Shown here piece by piece: positions 31,399 to 43,471 of a stretch of DNA of 64,000 bases (position 1 is the stretch's first letter; the number at the start of each line of letters is the position of its first letter). The DNA is from Paulinella micropora. Its lineage: Eukaryota > Cercozoa > Imbricatea > Euglyphida. The notes beneath the pieces are model-generated. The model did not search any database, had not been told where the DNA came from, and saw only the letters and a program-made list of their open reading frames with translations. The stretch is from NCBI GenBank assembly GCA_009731375.1, contig BJOX01000225.1, positions 163,154 through 227,153 of the forward strand, given 5' to 3'. The translations under genes were made by a program, and so were the position numbers.

Positions 31399-31977
31399 TT
31401 ATTTGTTCAGTGCAATTGAGGCAAGCGCAAAAGCAATATAGTTCGACCGGTCAGGGGCCGAGTTGGCGGCCGAAGAGTTGACGACCGAGGCCCACTCAGC
31501 GGGGCTGCTCAGTTTGTTTCCTCGCTCGGGAGACCCCAGGCCAGACCTCTCACAAAGTCGCTCAAGCATTTTTTCCAGTTTCGTATTCCCGGTATCACCT
31601 TGTTTGTTCTTAACAACAATATGCATGTGCTTCTTACCCTTTTTTCTCCAATATGCCTGACACCCGCGGCAATCGCACTCTGCCTCACAATCGTCTTCTT
31701 CTTCTTCTTCTTCTCCATCCTCCTCATCATCATTTGCCTCTTTTTTCTTCTTGCTGGTCTTTTTATTTATGTTCTTTTTTTTGTCTCTGGTTTTTCTTTT
31801 TCTTTCTCTTGCGGTGGCATCACGACTGGTGACTGGATTTTTTTTATCATTTCCTGAAGTTGCTTGGTGTGATCGGTCAGTGCCAGGTTGATAGCAGACT
31901 GAACCTTATCCATAGAAAACTGTTCCGGCCCCGCCTCCAGCTTTTTGGGATCCTCCTATTGACCCTACATGACAGTT

Positions 31978-32048
<71 letters not shown>

Positions 32049-32060
32049 CGAGAGCGAGAG

Positions 32061-32106
<46 letters not shown>

Positions 32107-33424
32107 TATTTATCCAGATTTAGTATGTGACCTTATTTTTTCCCTTGTTGCCACCGCCCGAGCCTTCGAACAAAAACACAAGACAGTAGGGACAGGAATT
32201 GAAGAAGAAGAAGAAGAAGAAGCAGAAGAAGAAGAAGAAGAAGAAGAAGAAGAAGAAGAAGAAGAAGAAGAAGAAGAAGAAGAAGGAGGAGGAGGAGGAG
32301 GAGGAGGAGAAGAAGAAGAAGAAGAAGAAGAAGAAGAAGAAGAAGAAGAAGAAAGAGAATTACTTGATTTTGGGATTACTTTCCCCTTTTTGGGAGGCTC
32401 CTCTTCCTCCTCCTCTTCCTTGCCATCCTACATGACATTCATTATGTAGACAGCAGCGCACACACACAACTAGCTATGAAAGAAAAAAAGGGCATGAGAA
32501 GGAATATTTATGATGATAATTTAATTATGTTACCTTTGTATTCTTTGCCTTTTTGCTACCGCCCTTGCTTTGTTTTGCTAAACACAGGGCATTGGAGCAA
32601 TTATAGAAGAAGAAGAAGAAGGAGAAGAAGAAGAAGAAGAAGAAGAAGAAGAAGAAGAAGAAGAAGAAGAAGAAGAAGAAGAAGAAAAAAAAGAAGAAGA
32701 AGAAGAAGGAGAAGGAGAAGGAGAAGAAGAAGGAGAAGAAGAAGAAGAAGAAGAAGAAGAAGAAGAAGAAGAAGAAGAAGAAGAAGAAGAAGAAGGAGAA
32801 GAAGAAGGAGAAGAAGAAGAAGAAGAAGAAGAAGAAGAAGAAGAAGGAGGAGGAGGAGAAGAAGAAGAAGAAGAAGAAGAAGAAGAAGGAGAAGGAGAAG
32901 GAGTAGTAGTAGTAGTAGTAGTAGTAGAAGAAGAAGAAGAAGAAGAAGAAGAAGAAGAAGAAGAAGAAGGAGNNNNNNNNNNNNNNNNNNNNNNNNNNNN
33001 NNNNNNNNNNNNNNNNNNNNNNNNNNNNNNNNNNNNNNNNNNNNNNNNNNNNNNNNNNNNNNNNNNNNNNNNNNNNNNNNNNNNNNNNNNNNNNNNNNNN
33101 NNNNNNNNNNNNNNNNNNNNNNNNNNNNNNNNNNNNNNNNNNNNNNNNNNNNNNNNNNNNNNNNNNNNNNNNNNNNNNNNNNNNNNNNNNNNNNNNNNNN
33201 NNNNNNNNNNNNNNNNNNNNNNNNNNNNNNNNNNNNNNNNNNNNNNNNNNNNNNNNNNNNNNNNNNNNNNNNNNNNNNNNNNNNNNNNNNNNNNNNNNNN
33301 NNNNNNNNNNNNNNNNNNNNNNNNNNNNNNNNNNNNNNNNNNNNNNNNNNNNNNNNNNNNNNNNNNNNNNNNNNNNNNNNNNNNNNNNNNNNNNNNNNNN
33401 NNNNNNNNNNNNNNNNNNNNNNNN

Positions 33425-33456
<32 letters not shown>

Positions 33457-34120
33457 GGGGGGGCCGCCCACCTGCAGCCTGTCGGATTCCAATAGCGCCA
33501 GGAGAATGGCAAGCGATCTCCACTTTCGCAAAATCGGCGGGACAGTGGGATTGCCGATGTAAGGGACAAACAAGGGCGAGACGACCGTCTTGAAGTCCAG
33601 AGGTGAATCTTCCAGGAGAACGGAGCGCTTATAGTTGAAATGGTAAAACCCTAGTAACTGAGGCTGCAGGGTGTCCGCCTTCCCATCTCCGTCAGCGTCG
33701 ATGCTTCGAATCGCATAAATGAAGCGCTTCGAGCCTAGTTGGAAAGGAAAGAACATAATTGACAAGCTGATCATGTCCTGAACAAGCGAAAAAAAAAAAG
33801 AAAGAAAGAAAGAAAGAAAGAAAAAAGAAAAAATGATCTACCTCGATTGCGCGTCTGCTCGCTCATCCTGCGCCAATCCGGAGGGAAAACAAGGAACAAC
33901 CTACTCAGTAGTCACCCTTTTTAGGATGGTGAGAAACTTTGTTTATGTGTGACAGAGAGAGAGAGAGATAATGTATGTATGTATGTAAACACCAACACCC
34001 AAACGCGGGGGCACGGACACGAACAAACAAACAAACACAGGGGCACGCAAACAAACAAACACCCGGTTCATATGGAAGAAGGAGAAGGAGGATGAAAAAG
34101 AGAGAGAGAGAGAGAGAGAC

Positions 34121-34165
<45 letters not shown>

Positions 34166-34892
34166 AAGAGAGATAGAGAGACCCAGGAGCAGTAGCGATT
34201 TCGTTCTCGCAGGTCTCCACCTGCGTTGCAGTGCCGAGCAGGAAGTGGTGGTGGTTGGTCAAGCGGACGTTGAGCAGGAGAACTCCCTCTCGCACCTTGT
34301 TGTCGTCAGTGGTAAACTTGAACAACAAGCTGCAAAAGGATTTTTAAAAAAAGAAAAAGAAAAAGAAAGAAAAAAAAGAGAGTGTGTGTGTCTATGTGTA
34401 ATTGTAATACTGGTATGTATGTATGTGTAAATGTATGTGAAGAAGCAGTGATTGAGACGGACAAAGAGGAGAAGAAGGAGAAGGAAAAAAGAATATCAAA
34501 CCAGTCTTGCCATTCATTCCCAGACGCAAAGATGAAAGTCCGTTTCATTTCCCATACCCTCACCTTGCCTGGCGGCACTTCGGGCAGCTTGTCGGCCCCG
34601 TCCGGATGCAGCGGCGCCTCCTCCTTCTCTTCTCCTTCTCCTCCTCCTCCTTCTCCTTCTCCTCCTTCTCATTCTCCTCCTTCTCCTTCTCCTTCTCATT
34701 TTTCTTCTCCTTTTCCCCTTTTTCTTCTCCTTCTCCTTCTCCTTCTCCACTTTCTTCTCCCTCTCCTTCTCCTTTTTCTTCTCCTTCTCCTTCTCCTTCT
34801 CCTTCTCGTTCTTCTTTGGCCGAGGCTTGGGCCCAGCCTTTTTTGCTTTGTTGGTCTTGGCTGCTTTTGCCGGAGGCTTGGGCGCAGTTGCC

Positions 34893-34939
<47 letters not shown>

Positions 34940-34983
34940 TTGAGTGTGTGTGTGTGTGTGACAGAGAGAGTGTGTGTGTGTGT

Positions 34984-35042
<59 letters not shown>

Positions 35043-35110
35043 GAGAGAATGAGAGAGAGATGAGAGAGATAGAGAGTGAGTGTGTGTGTGTGTGTGAGAG
35101 AGAGAGAGAT

Positions 35111-35175
<65 letters not shown>

Positions 35176-36059
35176 TGTGTGAGAGAGAGAGAGAGAGNNN
35201 NNNNNNNNNNNNNNNNNNNNNNNNNNNNNNNNNNNNNNNNNNNNNNNNNNNNNNNNNNNNNNNNNNNNNNNNNNNNNNNNNNNNNNNNNNNNNNNNNNNN
35301 NNNNNNNNNNNNNNNNNNNNNNNNNNNNNNNNNNNNNNNNNNNNNNNNNNNNNNNNNNNNNNNNNNNNNNNNNNNNNNNNNNNNNNNNNNNNNNNNNNNN
35401 NNNNNNNNNNNNNNNNNNNNNNNNNNNNNNNNNNNNNNNNNNNNNNNNNNNNNNNNNNNNNNNNNNNNNNNNNNNNNNNNNNNNNNNNNNNNNNNNNNNN
35501 NNNNNNNNNNNNNNNNNNNNNNNNNNNNNNNNNNNNNNNNNNNNNNNNNNNNNNNNNNNNNNNNNNNNNNNNNNNNNNNNNNNNNNNNNNNNNNNNNNNN
35601 NNNNNNNNNNNNNNNNNNNNNNNNNNNNNNNNNNNNNNNNNNNNNNNNNNNNNNNNNNNNNNNNNNNNNNNNNNNNNNNNNNNNNNNNNNNNNNNNNNNN
35701 NNNNNNNNNNNNNNNNNNNNNNNNNNNNNNNNNNNNNNNNNNNNNNNNNNNNNNNNNNNNNNNNNNNNNNNNNNNNNNNNNNNNNNNNNNNNNNNNNNNN
35801 NNNNNNNNNNNNNNNNNNNNNNNNNNNNNNNNNNNNNNNNNNNNNNNNNNNNNNNNNNNNNNNNNNNNNNNNNNNNNNNNNNNNNNNNNNNNNNNNNNNN
35901 NNNNNNNNNNNNNNNNNNNNNNNNNNNNNNNNNNNNNNNNNNNNNNNNNNNNNNNNNNNNNNNNNNNNNNNNNNNNNNNNNNNNNNNNNNNNNNNNNNNN
36001 NNNNNNNNNNNNNNNNNNNNNNNNNNNNNNNNNNNNNNNNNNNNNNNNNNNNNNNNNNN

Positions 36060-36097
<38 letters not shown>

Positions 36098-36270
36098 TGA
36101 GAGAGAGATGAGAGAGAGATCAGAGAGAGAGAGAGAGAGAGAGAGATGAGAGAGAGATGAGAGAGAGAGAGATGAGAGAGAGAGATGAGAGAAAGAGAGA
36201 GTGAGTGTGTGTGTGTAAAAGAGAGAGAGAGAGAGATATGAGAGAGAGAGAGAGATGAGAGAGAGAGTGA

Positions 36271-36304
<34 letters not shown>

Positions 36305-36335
36305 AAGAGAGAAAGAGATGAGAGAGAGAGAGAGA

Positions 36336-36392
<57 letters not shown>

Positions 36393-36792
36393 TTCCATCG
36401 CCTTCGCTCTCGGCTTTGGACTCAAGTTTCTCCTCGCCTTTGCCTGCGTCTTTTACCTTGAGCTTTTTCTTTGGGTTTTCTGGCTCAGGGCTGAGAAAGG
36501 AGATTGGTTTCCTTGCTCTTTTTTGAACTGGGACGTCGGCCCCTAGCCCATCATCCCAAGGCTTGGCGTTGCCTTTGTCAATCAAGCTATTCTTGTAGGC
36601 ATACCAGTGACCAGGCGCCAAATTTTCGAGGTCTTTGTCCGCCAGGTCATAGCGCTTTTTGGTTTCAGGCGGAATAGTGACTTGAGACATTGGCAGAATG
36701 TTTTTCTCCTGGCCATTGATTGTCAAAAACAATTCCAAACGACGATTCTTACGAATAGTTTCAATGGTTTTTGCAACTGCCTGCTTTGGCAT
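31399..36792 (-). CDS. multi-exon gene with microsatellite-filled introns, product unknown
   Basis: Exon-like blocks on the minus strand flanked by GT/AG are: 36792-36391 (MPKQAVAKTIETIRKNRRLE, 134 codons, ends at GATGGAAAA), 34891-34502 (Pro/Lys-rich, then a Lys/Glu/Arg tract and KLPEVPPGKVRVWEM), 34329-34183 (FKFTTDDNKVREGVLLLNVR), 33900-33842, 33777-33472 (with DADGDGKAD), then after a 452-N gap short blocks near 32575-32531, 32430-32360 and 32185-32130, each Lys/Gly/Glu-rich, and a last block about 31975-31399 ending SNYIAFALASIALNK. Several phases agree; an indel in the 34.7-kb repeat tract, one near 33777 and one near 31760 must be assumed. The introns consist largely of (GA)n, (GT)n or (GAA)n. 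No protein family is recognised. Whether all blocks form one gene is inference. Confidence 0.4.
31979..32105. repeat. (TA)n-(GA)n microsatellite
   Basis: Lies between two proposed exon blocks of the minus-strand gene. Confidence 0.9.
32200..32352. repeat. (GAA)n microsatellite
   Basis: Nearly pure trinucleotide repeat with a GGA patch; the Lys/Glu-repeat frame is an artefact. Confidence 0.9.
32605..33456. repeat. (GAA)n tract, 452-N gap and poly-G
   Basis: GAA/GGA/TAG trinucleotides to 32972, N at 32973-33424, then a G run to ~33456. Frames predicting hundreds of Arg or Ser residues here are repeat artefacts. Confidence 0.95.
34892..36390. repeat. (GA)n/(GT)n microsatellite with 862-N gap
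   Basis: Pure dinucleotide repeats on both sides of N 35198-36059, located inside the proposed first intron of the minus-strand gene. True length is unknown. Confidence 0.95.
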
Positions 36793-36974
36793 GGCGTTCA
36801 GAGGCGATGGGAAGCAAACTGCTTCAGACAACTTGAACACCTCTTGGGAGCTGGGAGAAGGAAGGCGGGGTCACTACGTGTTTTTCAAAAAAAACGCAAC
36901 GGTCGACTTGTCGAGTCGCCGGGACCTTTTTTCGAGGGCTTTTTTCGAGGGCGAAGTGGTGCTTGGGACGCCAT

Positions 36975-37796
36975 TTTGGTGCAGAGAATTCTCTATGAAA
37001 CAAGTGAGATTGAAAAGGAAAATACGTTTCCGGCTCCTTCCAACGTCTGACTTGAGCCGGAAACGTATTTTCCTGTTCAATCTCACTTGTTTCATAGAGA
37101 ATTCTCTGCACCAAATTCCGACAAAAAATCCTTGGTCGGTTTTGAATGGGTGCATCCATCTATGTAGCGCGCTAAAAATAGGCTTTGGAAACATTTGTGC
37201 TTTCATATTTGTGTGTTACCTTTGGTTATCTATACAATTCATTGCTCCCAACTGTTCTGTTCCTGCAGGTGAACCATGTCATTTTTTTCCCGTTATGTGT
37301 GAAATTCTACAAAACTTGGTGCAGAGCGCTTCAAGTCAAAACAATGTATTTTGAAATGATTTTATGTTTCCGGCTCTTTCTATCGTCTGACTTGAGCCGG
37401 AACGATAATACTTTTGTGTGTGTTTGTTTTTATTTTGAAATAACTATGCACCAAATTTTCTTTACTCCGCACGGTTGTTTTTTGAATTGTGAAGCAGTAT
37501 ATCTGCTGCGTGCTTGATAAAAGCATTTAATCTACTATGATTGTGTTTACAATACATTATCTTTCGTTTTGTATGAAATAAGTATCGAAATATTTCAGTT
37601 TCTGTGTGTGATAACACGTGCATTTTTTCTACACATATTGGAATTGTTTGACAAACTTGGTGCACAGCGCTTGAAGTCAAAACAAGATATTTTGAAATGA
37701 TTTTATGTTTCCTGCTCTTTCTATCGTCTGACTTGAGCCGGAACGATAATATTTTGGTGTGTGTTTGTTTTTACTTTGAAATAACCATGCACCAAA
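36975..37796. repeat. three foldback (MITE-like) units at ~341-bp spacing
   Basis: Unit 1 (36975-37115) has 62-nt arms (36975-37036 and 37054-37115) that are inverted repeats with one mismatch around a 17-nt loop. Units 2 (37316-37455) and 3 (37657-37796) are also ~140 bp, begin TTGGTGCA and end TGCACCAAA, and share the core CCGGCTC..TCTGACTTGAGCCGG or a close variant, but their arms have diverged. Between units lie ~200-nt spacers with no gene. This is a small family of hairpin elements or a satellite built from them. Confidence 0.8.
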
Positions 37797-37829
37797 TTTC
37801 CCCCACTCCACTCAGTGATGGATCCATCC

Positions 37830-37867
37830 CCCATCTATCTATCTGATTGTCTGTCTATCTATCTATA

Positions 37868-37904
<37 letters not shown>

Positions 37905-37928
37905 CTCGCTCCCTCTCTCTCTCTCTCA

Positions 37929-37983
<55 letters not shown>

Positions 37984-38104
37984 ATCTCTCTCTCTCTCTA
38001 TCTATCTGTCTATCTATCTATCTATCTATCTTTCTCTCGCTCCCTCTCTCTCTCACTCTCTCTGTCATCTCTCTCTCTCTCTCATCTCTCTCTCTCTATC
38101 GATA

Positions 38105-38171
<67 letters not shown>
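37830..38171. repeat. (CTAT)n/(CT)n compound microsatellite
   Basis: Alternating CTAT and CT tracts; the two halves repeat each other (CTCGCTCCCTCTCTC at about 37905 and 38036). Confidence 0.9.
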
Positions 38172-38597
38172 ACGACGTTTTGATCCAATGCAGATTACTG
38201 GTTTGTTCCTATCTGACTTTTCCAGAGTGAGAATTCCGAAGTTAGAGTGGAACGAACACTCAAACTGGGTGCGCAGCGTGCAGCGTTTTTGATGTCCAGT
38301 CAAATGCAGGTGCGCTAGCAACTGTGTTCTGACTGGAAACCACGCAGACGACTTTTGGATCCAGTGCAGCGTTATAGGTCTCCAGTCTAAAACAGTGTCC
38401 AGCATTGAATCATGACGCTAGTACATGTTTTCAGACTGGAGCTCACGTGACTATCCCGTAAATAAATAAATAATCTTTCATTTTGTATGAAATCTTTCTT
38501 TCTTTCTTTTCTTTTCTTTCTTTCTTTCTTTCTTTTCTTCTTCTTCTTCTTCTTCTTCTTCTTCTTCTTCTTTTTCTTCTTCTTCTTTTTCTTCTAG
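38172..38597. other. spacer and probable intron end before the SET-like gene
   Basis: Contains loosely repeated CCAGTC/GACTGG motifs at 38290-38440, an AATAAATAAATAA patch, then a ~100-nt pyrimidine tract (CTT)n ending TTCTTCTAG at 38597, a strong-looking 3' splice site. No upstream exon was identified. Confidence 0.5.
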
Positions 38598-41500
38598 GTC
38601 TAAGACCAGGATGCTACCCGGGCACGTACGTCAGGAGGGCACCCGTTTACGTAGGATTGCTGGCAGGAGCAAAGAGCCGCCCGCCCACCTGCGGTCTATT
38701 TGTCGACGCAGACGTGCTGCCAGCCAGCTTCACATTAGGGGAGATGCGTTCTGGAAGTGTCCCTATCGGGCCTGCCACCAACGATGCATTCTCACAACAC
38801 TTCACAATGAGACTCGATCGTGGCCTGCATCGGGATGCAGCCAATCACTTTGCTTGGTCCAGACAGCCGAAACCCAATGCATTTAATCAATAGCTCTTCC
38901 GCTGGCTTCAACGACGGATCTACGTCCAGAGCTCACAACGCCAAGATCAGCAAGAAGCAGCTAGTGGTTACTCTGACGAGTGACGTCCGCAGAGATCATG
39001 AAATTTTGCTCTCCTACAGTCAGAACGATGCTCTCGTAGTGACAACCAGCCCAAGTGACGCGCATCCTGATTGGTTGAAGGAAGCGTTAAGCAACAGGGA
39101 GAGAATTCCAGTCTGGACATTCGACCTTGCAGATGGCATCCATCTGTACTTCATCGTACCTCCTGCACAGCAACCGCTTCTCGAGCAATCACGCTCGCTG
39201 TCCTTACCTGAGAAGCAGGTTTTGATTCGTTCATTGTCAGACATGCCACCACCACGATCAAAGACGCTCTGTATCACAACAGAGAAGAAGCAACAACTTT
39301 TGGACAGTACTGTTAACGAGCTCTTCAGATCATCTTCGGGGGCTAGCTTGAAGAGAGAAGCATCTCGCATTACTGTTCTTGATGGTGAGAAGCATCTCAC
39401 GCAGCAGCCACCGATCAGAGTCTTGAAGAGAGAAGCATCTGATGCGACTGTAGTTCTTGCACGTGCATCGTCGTCAAGCTTGATGGTCTACGTAATTCTT
39501 TCGCTAGTAGCGCTTTACATATATCGTTCCTAATATTTGGTTTTTGCTGTTTTCTTAGAGTCGTATTGATCCCTTCGCGCTTCTAGAAGGTTTAGTCTCA
39601 GACGCTGAAGCAGAGACTGAATGCGACGAGGTAGACCCTTAATTTTATATCTCTCTGTGATAAAGTTATAATGCGTGCGTTATAATTAGCTTCTTTATTT
39701 TGTGTTCTCAGGATGAAACGCTCGTGGTTCAGACTGCACCACCTACTGAAGTCGAGACTGCATGCAATGAGGTAGTACTACTAACTAGTATGCCCTTAAT
39801 TTTATTTCTTTCCACGCGATTAACCTTAATATTATGTCTCAGGACGAAGCGCTCGTGAGTCAGACGGCGCCGCCCACTGAAGTTGATACTGAATGCATTG
39901 AAGTAATATGCACTGAACCTTTGCGTTATGATCAGCTTCTTTGTTTTGTGTTCTTAGGACGAAGAGTCCGTGACTGCGCCACCCGCAACCTCTGAGCACA
40001 TGAAAAAACTAGCAGCGCTAGTGGCTTCAGATGAATTTCTTCTTAATATTGACAAGGAGGAGGTTTTCTGCCTGCGTGCCTGCCTGCATGCTTGCTTGCT
40101 TGCTTGCTTGCTCTTAGTAAGCTTGCTTGCTTGCTCTTAGTAAGCTTGCTTGCTTGCTTAATATTCACCTTCCTCACTATTACCAACACCCTTGTCAATG
40201 ACATGACACACCGTCACGCCCTTGTTTGTCTCAGGAAATAGAATATGATTTCGCTTGTCCCGTCCGGCGCTTGCAACCTGCACGACGTTCGTATGTTATC
40301 GAGGACGTCATGAGCTCATCCCAGCCTTTATACGTGAGTATGGGCCTGGTTCCGGAACCAGTGCTACGGCATCGCGTGGATCCCACACGTCCCTACCGCA
40401 TGAAAGCACGGACGCCAGCAACTGCTCAGAAACTGGTGCGACCGGCTGCTTTCAGCAAATACTTAGGCATGACATATGATGAGGTGGATCATACTGTCAA
40501 GTCTGAGTGCTGCAAGCAGTGGAAGTGCTATAGCTTTATTAACACCCGTGACGTAATGGAAGCTCGCGCCAAGTCTTGCTCTATTTCCTTGCGGGAGCTA
40601 TACAGCTGGGTCGCTAATCAGCTGCAAGCTATGCAGAAGCCTGGCTGGCAGTGCCACTTCCAGTACTATTACCAGACTGAGCCAATCTGTAAGGATGCAT
40701 GGCAACGGATTCACGGCATCGGAGATAGGGTACTAGCCAGGGCAAGGAAGCTTCTGGCTAACGAGACCAAAGTGTACCTCAAGGCTCCTTCTACACAAGC
40801 TGAAGTTACTGACCTCGTGTCAGTCTTACTTTGCGAGCGGTTTGCTATTGATCCCGAAATCACCTCTGATGGTATATGGAAGTTGCAAGAGATGGCTCGA
40901 GACGCTGGTGTTCAGGAATACGTTCGCGAACATTGGCGTGAGGCGTGCAAGCGGTTGACTTCCGGTTCTGTTTTGCGTGTCGATCCGGATCGTCCTCCAA
41001 ACGATAAGACAATCAACAAGATATGGAGGACTGAATACAAGAACGTGTCGTTTGTTCGAGGTACTAAGATTGCAATCGTTTCGATCTGCGCAGAGAAATG
41101 ATTGTATGTACTGTTCTGTTTAGATGGTGACTTTTCAAAGGATGACATATGCACGGACCTCGTCGCCGAGCATTCCAGGGGCTTCCGCACTGAGGAGGAG
41201 GCAAAGGACTGGAAACGCCGCAATCAGCTTCACCACCGGGTCTATTGACCACTGTCTTGGCTGTCAACAACTCATCTGGATTATGTGTTTGTAGACTCAT
41301 AGAAGCTGCAGAGTCGCTTCCATGAAGCGGAAGAAAGGCGCACCTAGCGATATGTTTTCCATCGTGATTTCTTCCGATATGAAACCGCCTGTCAGAATCC
41401 CGTCTTGTCGCCGGGCCGCGAAGGATTTTAAAGGGAAAATGGTCTTCCGCCTGTGTGTGGGAATGACGACCGTCTACACCAATGATACGCATTTTATTTT

Positions 41501-43005
41501 TGCGTACTTGGAGGGTACCATCGACAAGGGCGTTAACAGCAACATCACTATGCTTGCTGCGATCATCCATTGGTCGCTGTGGAGGCCGGAGACTATGTCT
41601 GCGTGGAAGTTGTTTCTGGAGTACGACGGTGCTGGAGACAATACGGCGTGGGAAATGCTTTGTTTTGGGTCGCACCTCGTTGACAGGGATGTGTACGGAG
41701 AGGCCGAGCACAATCGGATGGTGAAGGGCCACGGTCATAATGGAGACGACCAAGATTTTCGTGTGATGCAACTGGGTTGGAACTCTTCTTTCATGACTAC
41801 CAATCTTGCTCAGGCCCTTTGCAAGCTCCTTTTGGCATTTAAAACCAAGAGGGAACGGTACACTATCCTTTTGCTTACCTGCAACTACGATTGGACCACG
41901 TACTTCAGCCCATGTGTCAACAAAAAACTCAAGAACTACAACAGGCCTTTGGCATGGCGAACGCGGAAGCGAGAGGAAGGCGCGCTTCCAACTTCGGAGG
42001 TCAAGACCTGGGGCGCGGCGCAGGGGGAGTGGCATGGCGTAAATGATGATCCAAATGGTGAGCCCATCAAGATCTTCTTGAAGCGTCCTGGTAAGACCGT
42101 TGCTCCCGTTGATCGGTAATCATTATGTGTATGTACAGAGGGGGATTTGCCCCCGAAGCTCCCTGTTGGCGCTTTTGTCACCCCGAGGCTCAAGAAGGAC
42201 ATCCGCGCTCTCGCCAGAAAGTACTGTGGGCCCGAGGAGCGTGCATGGATCGAAGAGATGCTGGAAGCACGCAACTTGACACAATTGCACTTCGATGGAG
42301 CATACGGCGAAGGTGACCTCCCTGGCCGACCAGCCCATATGGAGTGCGTAGACGCCAGCGGCAAGATTTGGCGTATTGATCTTCGCGTCCTCGACGAACT
42401 GCCAACGAATTGGTTGGAGCTACCGCCTCAGCGAAAAGAGAAGATACAGGCTCTGCATAGTCTCACTAAGGAAGAGCTCAAGAACCTGCCACGGACCTAC
42501 TTCGTCAACGATGGGAACCCGCCCGCCCATCCTCCATGGCGGGGTGCTCAAGAGCTGACGCCTGAGGAGAAGCAAGCGCAAGACATCGCATTCGCGAGCG
42601 CAAGCGCACCGTGGCGCAAGGTTACTCATCTTCTTCGTATCTCTCAGAACAAGGAGACCTTCGCAGCAAGCCACATGGTCATGAAGGAGCTCAAGTTGTG
42701 GCTACGCGAGCACGGTGTCGCCACCCAGGACAAAGACCGCAAGCAATTTGTCAAGAAGAAGCTCATTCATCTGGTTTGGGAGCATTCTCAAATATGCTCT
42801 TGCGGCCTGGAAGAAGACGACAACAAGGAGATGAAAGATGAAGTCGACGTGCCTTCAGCTGACGAGCCAGAGCCAGAGTCAGAGCAGGAGCCAGAGTCTG
42901 GTATATTATATTGTCTTGAGTGCGTTTGTTGATAGCTGTCCTGACTTCACATTGTAGCAGCAGCTCCCGCGAGAGGCCGTGGAGGACGTCGAGGTCGTCA
43001 GGCTG
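38598..43005 (+). CDS. intron-rich gene: SET-like domain plus DUF7869/KDZ transposase-like region
   Basis: Exons (GT-AG throughout) run 38598-39491, 39559-39630, 39712-39771, 39843-39902, 39958-40062, 40235-41060, 41124-41239, 41295-42090, 42139-42900 and 42958-43005, then into a gap. Reading phases agree at every junction from 39491 on. The first exon reads as a SET domain (CGLFVDADVLPASFTLGEM; after a one-base shift near 38870, NPMHLINSSSAGF and SDVRRDHEILLSY). Later exons carry ICKDAWQRIHGIGD, DICTDLVAEH and LEYDGAGDNTAWEML followed by GHGHNGDDQDFRV, the pattern of DUF7869/KDZ-type transposase-like proteins (Asp, Asp-Asn and GHxH-Asp). Introns are 48-172 nt. The C-terminus becomes acidic, then Arg/Gly-rich. 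SET domains methylate lysines; the second part may be a domesticated or active transposase. Both assignments come from motif patterns only. Confidence 0.6.
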
Positions 43006-43058
43006 GTATATTATCCTGTCGTGAGTGCTTTTGTTCATAGCTGCCCTGNNNNNNNNNN

Positions 43059-43471
43059 AAAAAAAAATATAAAAAAATAAAAGGAAAAGAGGGGGAGGGG
43101 GGGTGGGGGGTTTCCTGAACCGTGGCAGGTGTCTCAAGCTAGGGTGGGGGGGGAGGGGGGGATTTCCCGTCGGCGGCTGCAGGGGACAAAAAGGCAGTAG
43201 TCGAGGACAAAAAGGCAATAGCCGGGCCGACCGAGTAAGGGTGACGTGGCACGAGCCTCGGCGGTTTCGTCGTCGTGCCAGGCCAGAACCCTCGAGTCTT
43301 CGACCGAGGGAAGTGGGTAGCAGCAGGAACGAACCCTTTGCCATTTTTGCACCCGCCGCGAATCGTGGGCAATTCCCCGGGAACTTACCGCGCCGCAAAA
43401 CTCGGAGAAATTTTCGTGACAGTGGTTTTAGAATTTTCTTGCACTGTGTGGTATGTGCAGACTGTCCGACG
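43059..43471 (+). promoter_or_regulatory. 5' flank of helicase copy D
   Basis: Same sequence as the flank of copy C; it begins at a 10-N join inside an A-run, so the joint to the SET/DUF7869 gene is not proven to be real. Confidence 0.45.

Noticed and set aside
32476-33495. Long poly-Arg/poly-Ser/poly-Leu open frames over the GAA tract and N gap
   Set aside because: They arise from a trinucleotide microsatellite and translated N; any frame is open.
40070-40160. CRISPR-like or minisatellite array (GCTTGCTTGC repeats)
   Set aside because: Short simple repeat inside a 172-nt intron; no spacers, and the genome is eukaryotic.
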